A stretch of DNA of 64,000 nt from Chrysoperla carnea. Taxonomy: Eukaryota > Arthropoda > Insecta > Neuroptera > Chrysopidae. The notes under the pieces are model-generated. The model had not been told where the DNA came from, ran no database searches, and saw nothing but the letters and a program-made list of their open reading frames with translations. The translations under genes were made by a program, and so were the position numbers. Each line of letters opens with the position of its first letter. Position 1 is the first letter of the stretch. Positions 11,501 to 22,765 of this stretch are shown in pieces. The stretch is from assembly GCF_905475395.1 (NCBI RefSeq), contig NC_058338.1:41017935-41081934 (forward strand), read 5' to 3'.

Positions 11501-14500
11501 ACAATCAATATACCATAATCACTACAGTTTCTCGATTGATATGGTTATCTATGAGACAACAACAACCTGAAGACAAACTTTACTTACCAAAAGGCAACCA
11601 AGCAAGAAAATGATTATCTCTGTGCACTTGTTTTCAAGTAAAATAACAATAAAATTCCGCACATTTGCATGACCGGTGTTCGGCAAACCTGTGTTTTATG
11701 GAACCTTTTTGTTTGTTTGAAAGTTAACAAAATACTAATGAATTTGGTTAGTGTCAAGTAGGTGAAGAAATAATGGTTTCCATGGATATTATACACACAC
11801 GGATGGATATTATATCTCACATGCTTACGTGACGATTGCTACCCGTTAGTTCGCCATGGCAAGCCGCGTTAAGGAACTTCGTTTCAATTAATGACATCGC
11901 ATTCACAACTTTTTTATTTAATATAAGTTAAAACATTAGTAGCTCAGTTGGTTAAATCGTAACCAATTCCGTTCGCGGTATGCCTAGATAGGGTAGTGGG
12001 TTTGATTTCCGCCGTCACAACAAAAATTAATTTAATTAATAGTTGTGATGCGCAGGTGTAGTGCATGGTATATGCATGAAGGAGATGCTTTCAGCCTCTC
12101 AAAATATTTGAATAGCTGAAGAATGGAAATATCAGCGGATAAGGTGGTAAAAAACATATAGATAAGTGTGTCCTTCGTCAATATCCAATATAACCTTATC
12201 CCAAGTTAAAAGATTAGCCACTCTTTATGGAGACCCCTTAATTTTGGTGGTTTAAAATTTCACAATATAATAAAATGACAAATTAAAATTTATTTATTTA
12301 TTTAACTATTTTCAAAGGGTGGAATACAATCCAATGTTATACCATCAAAAATAACAATGATATTTGATTGTCGAGTTACTCCAAGTGATGCGCCCACATT
12401 TGATTCACAAGTCAAGCAATGGTGTGAAGAAGCTGGTGGTGATTCAGTAACGTATAAGTATTTATGCCGCAAAGATCCTATAGTACCAACCACTAAAACG
12501 GATGATTCAAATCCATTTTGGAAAGCCTTCGAAAGTGTTTTTAAGAAAAGGTATGCTCAAATATATGGGCTTTGGTAAAGTGTGGAGTGTAGTATTTCAA
12601 AATGAACGCACTTTCACAAAAACTGGTTCAAAATTGTAGGAGTCATAACATGCTTACTCTAGAAATAGTTTTGAAAGTCTTTTCTCAGGTCTTTTGAGGG
12701 TTTGCTTCATTTTTTTTAAATGTAGCATTAATTTTTATGATGATTCGTTTTCTTTGACAAAGATATACACTGTTGTTTAAAACCTTATTTTATAAAACTT
12801 GAATCTTTTTAGTGTTTTACTTACGAAAATAAACCAATTGAAATAATTTTTTTTTTCAACAATTTTTATATTAACATAAAATTTTCTATTTTTTCCAAAA
12901 TTTATATTATTTATATTATAAATTTATATTAAAATAAGTGATTTCTTTTAAAAAGATTCAATTTGACCTGCAAAAAATCCTTAATAACACTCTTTTAAAT
13001 TATTTAATTTAAATTCTGAATTTGGTAACTTCCTCATGTAAGAACTCTAAAGAAAATGAAGTATCTATTTATTTTAATCAACCATTAAAAAAGAGCGAGC
13101 GCTTAAAAATAAATGTTTCGATTTGAAAAACAAGTGTCCTTTAAATGACCTTAAGAAATACCTTCAAGCTCAAATATTGGACCTTCATGTTTTTTTTGAA
13201 ATACAACGGAGTTTCTATACTTTTAGAATCCAGCATTCCACAAAAAATATTGTACTTATGCTGGAAATCGAGAATTTATAATAATATTTTCCTTCGTTTT
13301 AGAAATGATAACTTAGTTGTTATAACCTGTCCTGGAGCTACAGATGCCCGATTTTTAAGAGAAGTATGAATATGCTATCGTAATTGTAAATTTATATAGA
13401 TGGAGACTTAATCCTTACGAAAGATTTACATAGCTTCTGTGAACTTTTCATGATTTTAGATAAACGAGCTGATATCACAAATCTGACATATGTACATATC
13501 AGATATGTCTGTTAAGCTAAGTGCATTCATTTCGATGATGCCTGCCTTGATATCTTGTGAAAAAGACTTTATTTTAATTTCAAACATAATAGTCCAATAT
13601 TAGTCCAAAACAGATTATTACCAATTATCGTAACTTTCCCTTACCAAGAGAGATGCTGGTCCAAATAATAAAAATTAAACCCTGCCATGAGTTTAATATT
13701 ATTATAATATTCCAGAAAAATCTTACAGCAATAGACAGACAGTAAATAATAACTCGATAGCATTGCACCAGTGACTTCCGATGCCTTCCACATGAAGTCT
13801 TAATTAGACTAGCTCCCGCGTATTATTTCAATCTTCACTAATAGTATCATAAACCTTGAATATATGGTGGGGATCAAATCTCCCATAAATCCAGAATAAA
13901 AATCTCGATTCTTGTTTTCAATGGTACGGCGATAATATTTACAAATCAATGCAGCTTATTATCAATATAGTTGATCAAATTCCCTCTCCATTAGTATTAA
14001 CATATTTACATATGTATTAGGAGAACAAGGAATGCAAAAAGAGGGAATTAAGTATCCCGTCTCCCATAAATGAATAATTAATATTTTATCGCATTATAAA
14101 TCATGAAAAGTTGGCGATCATTTTAAAATTTTAATTTAACTTCTGACAGAGAACCAGCTTACTGTAGATATTAGTTTGATATTCGGCAAAAATACTTGGT
14201 TATTATTGACATTAAAACGGTTTTAAAATGCCTTGCAACAGTAGCGTTTACCTAGTTAACATTTTAGTGCTTTTTTAGTAATATTTCTTTGAGGCAAAGT
14301 TGGAAAATCCTGTATTATTTGTAGAAAGATATATACAATTTTTCAGTAAATCAATTTTTACACAAATATTTCAGATTTTAGGGCAATACACAAAACTTTA
14401 AATTTCTCGGATATTTAGTGAACTATTAATATTTAGGTACCATATCAGTTGTAAAATTATAAGTTTTTCTGGAATTTTCCAACTAACCATTTTTTATGTA

Positions 14501-14773
14501 AATCCAATATCTAGTAGAGGCTATTATTTTTCGTTTAAATATACTACTTCAAAAAATTTTTCACGTTTAATTTTGTAATCATTCTACATTCTAAATATTT
14601 TTCTTATAATTTGCTTTATGTTGTAGGTTGGTATTCCAGCACTCGGAATATCTCCTATGCCAGAAACACCATTTTTATTACATGATCATAACGAATTTGT
14701 AAACGCAAAAACATTTCTAGATGGAATAGAACTTTATAAAGAGATAATATCAGCGATAGCAAATGTGGAATAA
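8537..14773 (+). CDS. Acy1: Aminoacylase-1 (N-acyl-L-amino-acid amidohydrolase), complete, 8 coding exons
   Basis: Aminoacylase-1 is a cytosolic zinc enzyme that hydrolyses N-acyl-L-amino acids. Coding exons: 8537-8636, 9089-9258, 9783-9954, 10516-10662, 11227-11411, 12318-12550, 13303-13363 and 14627-14773. All introns are GT-AG, the phases join without a break, and the total is 404 aa, close to the family's usual ~400-410. M20A landmarks are all present: metal ligands His82 (NGHMDVVP), Asp115 (ARGAQDMK), Glu150, Glu177 (LDE) and His375 (LLHDH), catalytic Glu149 (VPDEE), and His208 of the dimer lid (GNAGHG). After the catalytic Glu pair the protein reads IFSADGM where a glycine-rich turn is usual. 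The start ATG is the only one that gives the family N-terminus. An acceptor-like ttttaacag just before it suggests an intron in the 5'UTR. Poly(A) signals follow at 14872, 14904 and 14917. Confidence 0.95.
8637..14626 (+). other. Introns of aminoacylase-1
   Basis: The introns are 8637-9088, 9259-9782, 9955-10515, 10663-11226, 11412-12317, 12551-13302 and 13364-14626. Introns 1 and 2 hold nothing recognisable. Intron 3 carries a fragment (about 10205-10265, around catatctcggtcaattttga) that recurs inverted at about 19010-19075. Intron 4 has a moderately G+C-rich patch (10880-11010) that looks like old repeat sequence. Intron 5 contains the tRNA-derived SINE at 11936-12160, with a moderately G+C-rich stretch before it. 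Intron 7, at 1.26 kb, is plain A+T-rich sequence. Frames at 9690, 10904 and 13145 are intronic noise or extensions of true exons. Confidence 0.85.
11936..12160 (+). mobile_element. tRNA-derived SINE in aminoacylase-1 intron 5
   Basis: An RNA polymerase III A box (tagctcagttgg, 11940-11951) is followed at tRNA-like distance by a diverged B box (gggtttgatttcc, 11998-12010) that ends in gccg. The head looks like a tRNA: agctcagttggttaaatcg, an anticodon-arm region, then the T-arm. It is not a working tRNA gene, because the acceptor stem does not pair and the head runs into about 150 bp of unrelated body sequence (aacaaaaattaattta onward, then atgcatgaaggagatgcttt). The 3' end is not sharp. It lies in the sense direction of the host gene. 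Confidence 0.7.
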
Positions 14774-16041
14774 ATATGCTTTTACATGTACAAAATGAAA
14801 CAAAAATAAGGTATTAGAAGCCGAGATAGTATTCTAAACTGAGGAAATAATACAAATGGTATTAACTGGGAAATAAAAATTCATAAAGAAACAATATCAG
14901 TATAATAAATAAGATAAATAAAATGTAGAATTGAACATAATGTTAATAAATGATAAAATTGTTTTCTTCCAAAAAATTTTTGAATCTTTCTTTTACATTA
15001 TATTAAAAAATATTTTCCCCTTTTTTTCGTGACTTTTGGATGCGTGACGTTGGTGTGTAGTATATTTTGCTACTCTTATTATCAAAGCACCCATTATTTC
15101 TCTTTTAATGCTTTGACTTGAAGTATATTAAAAAGCTATAATATAAAGAGTTACTAGCACAGGCGAACTATATCTCCTCAAATTTAATTTTGAATTCTTG
15201 AATACGTATTTCCAAATATATACCAAATAGTCACCAGTATGAGTTAGCTGATCGTAATCACTCGTATAAATAATGTCTTGCAAATGTTACTCGTTGCTAA
15301 TTTGATGACGGTCTGCAGTTTTTGAAGATACTTATATTATACCTTCTTTTATGCACTTCCGGTATTAATCATCATAATTTTTCTTCTTTAGTGGTTTACC
15401 CTAGCTTAACTTCTCCGTAACTACTTCCCCTAGGCTATGGATATAGTATGTTGCATGGTTTTATCTGCATTTATAACACGACATACATCGATGTGCTGCC
15501 ATGCACTCTTGATTTTACCGGGATATCGTCTAAAGCTTCCTGCAGTCCGCTGATTGATGGTCTTTTTTCGCAACTGGCTTTGCCAGCTCATATATTTTTG
15601 TTTCTTATTTTACTTTAATTAAGTAATTTTTTTAATTTATGCTCGGGAGACCCGGAAGAGATTAACTTTGTCAGCTTGAAATTTTCAGCATGTTTTTGTA
15701 TCATGGTAAGATATTTTACCAAGAATTTTATATACCTCGATAATTTATCTTTTTTTATTTAAAAAAAAATGTATAAAACATGTTAATGAACTGTAATTTT
15801 TTTAAATAAATACTTCGTGTCAAGTAAATATAAAAAAAGACAGTTAACACGCTCAAATCAATCTTGTGTCAAATTACAATAAAAAAACGGTTGATGGTAT
15901 AATAATAACAATAATAATTTATTTTATTTAAATAACACTGCAATGTTACCAACCGCCTACAACACAACAAACACATATCTTCAATTCGAATATATAAAGT
16001 AAAATACCTATTTTATTATCATATTTAATATGAAATATATT

Positions 16042-16832
16042 CCGGGTATTTCACCATAGCTCGTCCATGGAAGGTTTTTAAAAGGAGTGGCCACATTTAC
16101 CTAAATAATGTCGAATGTAGCTGAAACAATATTCTTATTGGATCCATTTAAATACACTTTATTATTTGGTGGGATATTATTTTATGCAATAAGATAATCT
16201 TATTCTAAAGTATAATATCTATTTATAAAACAACACAATAATAAGTCACTTGTATAGACAAGTAATTTTTTTCATTCATTCGAAGTAAATATGTTTGTCA
16301 TTAAAACTATATGGTCCTGGGGCCAGGCATATAAAAGATGAAATTCCATCAAACAGTAAATGTTTTGAGGAAAAAAACACATTTTGTCGAAAAAATATTT
16401 TCAGTAATTAGACGTGTTGAACTATTCCAAAAAGTTTGTGATGTCAGACAATTTAGCCCCTTACAGTTGAAGATTTTAGTATCGTTTAATAAAAATATTT
16501 AAAGAAAATTGTTAGTTGGGAAAATTTATTGTTACTTCCTCATTTCCGATATAAATGCAAGCGTGTAATATGCCTTATTTCCTGATCAGTGATGTCCGAA
16601 GTTTTTTCAGAACGCATACATTGCAATGCTCAATAAAATCTTGTTTTATAAATAGATACTATACTTAAGTATAGGATTATCTTATTGCATAAAACAATCT
16701 TCCACCAAATAAAAAAGTGTATTTAAATGGATACAATAAGCATATTGTTTCATCTACATTGACATTGTATAGGTAAATATGGCCACTCCTTTTAAAAATG
16801 CCCCATGGACGTGCTTTGCTGAAATACCCTGT
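16042..16832. mobile_element. Foldback element with ~190-bp inverted arms
   Basis: The left arm (16042-16233, starts ccgggtatttcaccatagct) and the right arm (16641-16832, ends ctgaaataccctg) are diverged inverted copies. Shared blocks include ggagtggccacatttacct, tccatttaaatacac and gcaataagataatcttat. A spacer of about 400 bp separates them and shows no transposase. The right arm also yields a 60-codon minus-strand frame (16677-16859), but it exists only because the arm is open in one phase, and the left arm's equivalent frame is broken. This is best read as a non-autonomous terminal-inverted-repeat DNA element. The outer CAGGGTATTTC-type end resembles ends seen in several insect DNA transposons. 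Confidence 0.75.
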
Positions 16833-17207
16833 ATATGATACAGATATACTACACACCATTGTGTATTATCTGCAGAGACGGGTGAAAATTTTAAATATAC
16901 TCACAGAAAAATATATGTAATAAAATCCACGCCAACCAATGAAGTTTACATAAAAAAACACTTTCATGGATATTGACAAACTATCAATTCTTTTTTTACT
17001 CCTAATTCTAAGTCGAAATAGTATCATAGGTTACCCACTTATTTTGATATGCAGAAACAGTATGATTTAGCAAATATAATGGCAGTGTCATTTTTTTTAA
17101 AAATGTTCCACACATTTTCCTCCTATATGTATAATATCTAGTAATATTTTTCACCCAAAAATCGGTGAGGATTTAACAACTGATTTTGACGTTTTTTTTT
17201 TCAATTC

Positions 17208-17240
17208 GTGTGTGTGTGCGTGTGTGTGTGTGTGTGTGTA
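17208..17240 (+). repeat. TG microsatellite inside a dispersed repeat
   Basis: A run of gtgtgtg, interrupted once by cg, sits just before a dispersed repeat (17249-17347) that recurs near 62664. The microsatellite is probably part of the same insertion. Confidence 0.8.
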
Positions 17241-17248
17241 CGTCCGTA

Positions 17249-17347
17249 GACAATATTGACTTCGTTAAGGTGTCGATCGAAGCGCATTAGCAGAAATATG
17301 ACCTGACAAAAATTTCATGACATTCGGTCGAGTTGTTTAGTCAATTT
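17249..17347 (+). repeat. Dispersed repeat, family A copy 1
   Basis: Blocks 'attgacttcgttaaggtg', 'gaagcgcattagcagaaat' and 'cattcggtcgagttgttt' recur in the same order and strand at 62664-62762 (atcgacttcattgaggtg, ggaggcgtattaacg, atcggttgagtcgttt). The two copies are diverged. Neither has a coding frame. This is an interspersed element of unknown family. Confidence 0.6.
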
Positions 17348-17633
17348 TATTGAATTTCTAAGAAGAAGAAGCCATTTCGAGAGTGAATTACCTTAATAAA
17401 CAAAATGTGTAAGTAGCCTGTACTTTTCCCTATATTCAATAAATTTTTACAATTTTTCTCATTTATGTATGAGTATGGTAAATTTTAGATTCATCTTGCT
17501 TCTCCAGGTATTTTTTCAGAACGCTACTGTTCAATTTTATTAAATAAAATAGTAAAAGAAAACCCCTTTTGTTAATATACATGTATTTGTATATAATATA
17601 TTTCTAATGTCAATGTGTGTAGTAAGTTAATCC

Positions 17634-18166
17634 AAGAGCCGGTATAAGGTCGATCTTCAGCCATCCGATAACCAAATGAGACATAGTTTTTATTACATTT
17701 TATTGATTATAAACACGCTTAACATAGTTTTTCTATCGATAAGTGTTCATGGCTATTTTTAATAAAATTAATGTTAATTAATTTTTTCTATGAACGATTT
17801 TTTGCTGGCAACCATATACCATTATTTTCATAATATATTATCGTTTTTTGATAGAGTTTCGATCGGTTATTAGATCGGTGTAGCTACCTATATTGACTTA
17901 CCTGTTCATATGATATGAACAGATCCACACCAATCTGTGAACCAATCGAAATTGGTATCAGAAATAAGATTAGTCAATTACGATAATAATTGTATAGGCT
18001 AATGGAAAAATAATTAAAATTAAAATTAATTTAATTAAAAATAGCCATTAACACTTTTAGATAGAAAATTGTGATAGGCGTGTTTATAAATCAATAAAAT
18101 TTCATAAAAAATGAAATGACTCATCTGGTTATTAGATGGTTGAAGTTCGACATTATACCGTCTCTT
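17634..18166. mobile_element. Near-full-length palindromic element (~530 bp)
   Basis: The left end (aagagccggtataaggtcga) pairs with the right end (tcgacattataccgtctctt), and the similarity continues inward through ataaccaaatgag / ctcatctggttat, tttattgattataaacacgc / gcgtgtttataaatcaataa and ggctatttttaa / ttaaaaatagcc to the centre. The centre contains its own inverted motifs (tgttcatatgatatgaaca; atcggtgtag / ccacaccaat). There is no coding sequence. It behaves like a foldback MITE whose two halves are one continuous palindrome. Confidence 0.8.
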
Positions 18167-19138
18167 GTACTAAGTATAGATGTCTCCACAAAATATACAT
18201 ATAAATAAATGTAAAATAGTCACTTATGCAAAATAACTTTTAGCTAAAATGCTTAGCAAGGGATACATTCGAAAATGTTCTCATAATAATATGTCATATT
18301 ATTCACAGATAGAGGATATACATTATCCGTTCAACGACTGAACTGTATATATGTAAATGTACATAATCATACGCAGATACTTCATTTTATATACCGATCC
18401 AGTAAAACTATACACCATACTCACTGTCTTTTCAGTTTTTGATCGAAAATTATTGTTTCTATCTCGAAGATCGAAATTAAAAACTTCATAAAATCTTCAG
18501 GTTTTAAGGTTTTAAGTCGTAAAATGATTTAACAACATATGTAAAACGTAGATGATAACTCTTTGTTAAAATATTCATGTGATGCAGAACTAAACTAGCA
18601 CTGGAGGCTACAAATGCTTTACCAATTAAATAATGTTAAAACCAGGTAAAACTAATCCCCATTCATCTTAAACTTAGGTAATATCTTATAAAACAGTAAA
18701 AAAAAATAAATCTTTTTATCTGTATGTTTTTTTGCACATTTCACAAAATTTGGACATTATAAACTATTATTTAATACTCATACAATCTAAACGAAATATT
18801 TCCACCATATTTCGAGCTCCAACACCGAAAATTATCCTACTATACATGGAATGGATGTTAAGCTGTTGTTAAGCAGGCGATTAAGCTCAAGCTGAGGCAA
18901 GTAGATTGAAGAATTTATGTTTTGTGATTTTCTTTAGGCTACATTTTCTCTATTGTGCAAGTGGAGGTTTTTATCAGTTTTTTTTCAAATTTTCGTTTTT
19001 TTTTTACTTTCTAGCTTCAAAGTTGACCGAGATATGAAAATTTTAAAATATAATTTTTTTGCTCTTTCATTCAAATGAAAAATTATCTTGTAAACCGTTA
19101 GAGATAGAACAAAAGTTTAACTGAAAAAAGTTATTCCT

Positions 19139-19191
19139 AATGCGGTCTTATTAGATATCCAGAAATAATTTATATCTAATTAGACCGCATT
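19139..19191. repeat. Short hairpin, 20-bp stem
   Basis: aatgcggtcttattagatat (19139-19158) and atatctaattagaccgcatt (19172-19191) are inverted copies with one mismatch around a 13-base loop. It is too short to be classified. It may be a solo MITE remnant, or could form a stem-loop if transcribed. It does not match a microRNA that I know. Confidence 0.6.
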
Positions 19192-19708
19192 TGTATTTTA
19201 TGAAAATAAAGCATTTATACAGTATATCAATATTTTAATAAAATTAACGAGACTATTGTATTTTACATGACAAAAGTGCTATTTTCCATGTAATGGACAA
19301 AAGAATTCATACAAATTTTCTAACAAATAACGTATCAGCATACAAACATAACCTAAGAATATTTAAAGACATAAACATAATAATCAATTTCACATAACCT
19401 AACAATATAAATAATTTCTTGACATTTCACTTAAGGGTAGATAGATATATTTACTACCATACATAATATTATTATTCATTCAACCCCATAATAAATATAT
19501 TATTATACCTGTCAAATATAATTTTCCAAAATAAATTTGTGTTATAGAAAATAATAAGGAAAACTATCAATAAAACCCAAGTTTTCCATAGAGAAGCGAA
19601 CATACACACACAATACCTAGCCAGCAGTGTGGTTGGTTACATTCACTCGCCAGTTATACACATACAATAAGGTTGTAGTAAGGTATAGACTTTCAAGCAT
19701 ACATAACC

Positions 19709-19715
19709 TATAAAG
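19709..19715 (+). promoter_or_regulatory. Possible TATA box
   Basis: tataaag lies about 30 bp before a cacagtt sequence near 19738-19745 that could act as an initiator. About 50 bp further on comes an ATG (19796) that opens into the tentative exon at 19828. The spacing is right for a TATA promoter. TATA-like strings are, however, common in DNA of this composition, and there is no other support. Confidence 0.2.
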
Positions 19716-19827
19716 TGTAGCAAATAGGTACAGAACGTCACAGTTGGAAATTACACTTCACGGTACCAGACTTTGGAGGTTTTCAGTTGTATAATATGTT
19801 GATTTTATCCGTTATTTTTTCCCTCAG

Positions 19828-19966
19828 TAACAATGAAATTAGTTTGCCCATCTTAAAGCTTTATGTTGGACTAAAAGGAGACTTAGCAATAGTATTAGCT
19901 ATTACTGAAGATCAAAAGCTATATTCAAAAAAATTAATTGTAGGTGAAACGAAGTTCACTGGGTCA
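19828..19966 (+). CDS. Tentative internal exon, extracellular-type beta-rich segment, unknown protein
   Basis: A very good acceptor (gttattttttccctcag) and a perfect donor (TCA followed by gtaagt) flank 139 bases that read as one completing base and 46 open codons. The peptide contains LKLYVGLKGDLAIVLAITED followed by QKLYSKKLIVGETKFTGS. The alternating hydrophobic pattern suggests a beta-sandwich segment. Alternatively the frame could start at ATG 19796 in the same phase, giving a hydrophobic leader (MLILSVIFSL). I do not recognise the family. No partner exon with a matching phase-0 start was established. The coding quality of codons and the two splice signals are the evidence; a chance frame remains possible. 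Confidence 0.33.
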
Positions 19967-21899
19967 GTAAGTTTTTTAAAGTGACTTTTAAATTGCTGTG
20001 AAATATTAAATCAACGCCAGGTAAAAGACACTCAGCCTGTTAACGCAGTTTTATTTAAATTTTGGTTGCCATATGGCAAAATGCTTTTCCCAATTCTGTA
20101 TGTGTAATATTCTAATGTTTTCTCTTAAAAGAGCGTGTTATTATGGCACATTGATATTCAAATAATTTGTACTTTTGTGGTATAGCTATGAAGTAACTAT
20201 ATTTGTATAGTTGTGGTATAGTTATGAACACTTATGCCCATATGCTGTACTCGTGAATGCATTATCAATACCATTGATAAATTGAAATTAAGTGTCAAAT
20301 TTAAATTTGAAAATAGGTCATATTTAACCGTATTTAAAATTTCCTTTGTCTGTTGAAAAAAAAATACAAACGAAAAAATTAAATTTATTACATGAGGTCC
20401 GGTAAAAATGAACATTATTAAGAGAGAAATCGATTGATTTTAGCATCAAACCTTTGGAAACTTGGAGGGTATAATCTCTATAATTTCTCTTTTTTTCTTT
20501 CAAGTCTCATGATTTTCTAATTTTTGAATTCAAACTTCTATTTGCCTGAACTAGAAAACAAAGTTACCTATGATCTAAAATTTGAGACACACCGTATAGA
20601 AAAGTAACCAAAGTAGATATTTCATAATAGAACGAAAACTATGATATCAGCATTGCCAACTTAATAACATAAGTTTACCATTTTACCTATATCGTTGTCG
20701 TGTCTCTATATAGGTATATAGGATGTTAAACCCCCCTTCATTCTTCTTACATTACTCAGTATAAAAGTTACAATGATATGTTTCTATAAACTTAAAAGAG
20801 CCCGACATCTCTTGCTGTAGTATAAAATATGGAACATTGAACACCATACTTAAATATGAATATATACATATTTTCCGTATTAGTATAAGCAATAAACACT
20901 GAAAATGAGCTTTATCTCTGAATCCCCAAGAAAAAATAGGAATTGGATGAAATTGCTTTTCTGTTCAAAAAAATTAGATTAAAAATAACTAATTTCTGAA
21001 AAAAAACATATATTAAAATTTTTCCCCAGGTATCGAATAAAACGTACATATTATTACACCTTTTTGCAAAACTAACTTCGAAATAATAAATACGAGAAAT
21101 CGTATCGGTATAAAATATGTACCAAATTAAAGGTTTGAAACTAGACTTTCTCGTAGGAAGGATTCTTTTTACAAATTTTTGCTTTTATTTAACCATGTTT
21201 TAGTTTTTGACTTTCGATAAGATATATGGATGACAATATAGATAAAAATTATCAATTTCGATGATACTTGTTTGGTTGTGTTAATTATTGTCAGAAAAAG
21301 GATTGTATGGAAGAAAAAATTAAGCAAGTTGAGCGGAACATTAGAAAATTTAAGCAAAAATATTAAATGCAATAAATGGTGGAAACGCATATATAGAATG
21401 CATTATATTACATCTACCTATGTAGTATGTATTTATTTGCGCTCCCACCATATTTGAACAGGTATTGTGAACAGGTATTTAAATAGTATTGAGGGATTAT
21501 TTATTATTAATCAAGTATTGTGAATAGGTATTTATTAAAGCTATATGCAAGCGCAGCGACCTCCACTGCCAAAGGCTTCAGCCAAGCTAAGCGTCTGTCC
21601 TAGAGATAGTAGTAAAATTTGTGTTTAGCGGGCGGCCTTTATAAAACTTTTTGTTTTCAAATTAAATCGCAGTAGATTAAACTTTTATATGTTTTTGAAG
21701 TTTGTTCATTTGTAAAAATTTTTTCTCAACACATCCTTAAAATTTTTCGCCCTTCAATTCGAATGTTTCTGATTTAACTCATATACAAAAACAAAAATTT
21801 AACAAAAAGCGTCAAATTTGGATTTGTTTCACAGGTGAAACCCTTTAATGATTAGACTATATTTATATGTGCATACCCATAGTAAAAGTAACCTAGAGA

Positions 21900-21994
21900 A
21901 TGGCAAATGAGAACGGTGGGTTTAGAATAGAAGAAGATTCTAGTATAGGGCAACGAAACTATTACAATAAAATGAAACGTATGGCTTTGTGTAG
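21900..21994 (+). CDS. Tentative first coding exon, polar N-terminus
   Basis: An ATG with a favourable context (aga before, G after) and an in-frame TAG just upstream opens 31 codons. They begin MANENGGFRIEEDSSIGQRN, end in a basic KMKRMALC stretch, and run to a donor (TGTAG then gtgaat). Such a polar leader ending in basic residues is typical of cytoplasmic N-termini of membrane proteins, but no downstream exon was found. The function is unknown; it may be a chance frame. Confidence 0.25.
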
Positions 21995-22589
21995 GTGAAT
22001 ATTATAAGAAAGGAGAGGGTACGGGGTTGATAATATTATATAGTGAAGAGAAACCAGTGAGAAACTTATTGTAAGATAAATAAGCGAGCAATTATAATGA
22101 CGACTTCTATTACATAACTATGAATGCGAATAAGTCGGCTCCACACAAAGTTTAATACAAAGTTTGTGACTACATTATAAAAAACAAGTTCTTGCATATA
22201 TATCATCCCCGGCAAACAATTAGGTTACAATATAGGAACAATATTCTATTAAGGTGTGAAATATTGCCAAAATGTTGTGTACTATATAAACAGTAGTGTT
22301 TTTACTTAAGTGTCTCATTTTCTGGCTTCTACCAACGAGGAAGCTAGAAAGTACTCCAGTAGTCGGGATTCAAAAACGGGAAAGTGAATTCCAACTTCTA
22401 ATAGGCCCTATAATCTTACAGAGAACAATAATTGTAAGCCAAATTATTTTGCCAGTTGCATTAATGCCCCCAAGAGTATGCTCTTATAAGCACCAATAAT
22501 TAATCAATATCTTAATAATAATAAAAATTCTGAAAGTCGTTTGCGGTTCGATAGATGAGACAACAAAACTTTATGGGTACAATTAAATA

Positions 22590-22765
22590 TATCTCTTTAT
22601 ATATATTATAAATGTGAAAGTTTGGATGTTTGTTTTTTTGTTCGTTTGTGTGTTTGTAACGCTTTCACGGTAAAACTAGCGAATGGTTTTTTAATGAAAC
22701 TGTACAGCAATATAGCTAATACTTCAGAATAACACATGAGCTATATTTTATAAAGATATATTTAA
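22590..22765 (+). repeat. Single-arm relative of the 6.8-kb foldback element
   Basis: The sequence from tatatattataaatgtgaaag through a TTTG-rich stretch, 'taacgctttcacggtaaaac', 'gcgaatggttttttaatgaa' and 'acacatgagctatattttat' matches the left arm of the element at 6790-7340 and the reverse complement of its right arm. No inverted partner is found downstream, so this is a solo arm or a truncated insertion. Confidence 0.7.

Larger units (their letters stand above)
14774..19827. other. Intergenic stretch dominated by palindromic elements
   Basis: After the aminoacylase-1 poly(A) signals I see no supportable gene. The patch at about 15380-15590 is richer in G+C. Read on the minus strand it has broken coding-like frames (for example ELAKPVAKKDHQSADCRKL), which suggests a dead mobile element. 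Two large foldback elements (16042-16832, 17634-18166), a TG microsatellite (17208-17240) and a small hairpin (19139-19191) account for much of the rest. Confidence 0.55.

Noticed and set aside
16677..16859. 60-codon minus-strand frame
   Set aside because: It lies in the right arm of the foldback element, and the equivalent frame in the left arm is broken.
22540..22560. B-box-like sequence (tttgcggttcgatagatgag) suggesting a SINE or tRNA gene
   Set aside because: No A box or tRNA-like arm structure lies upstream at the required distance.
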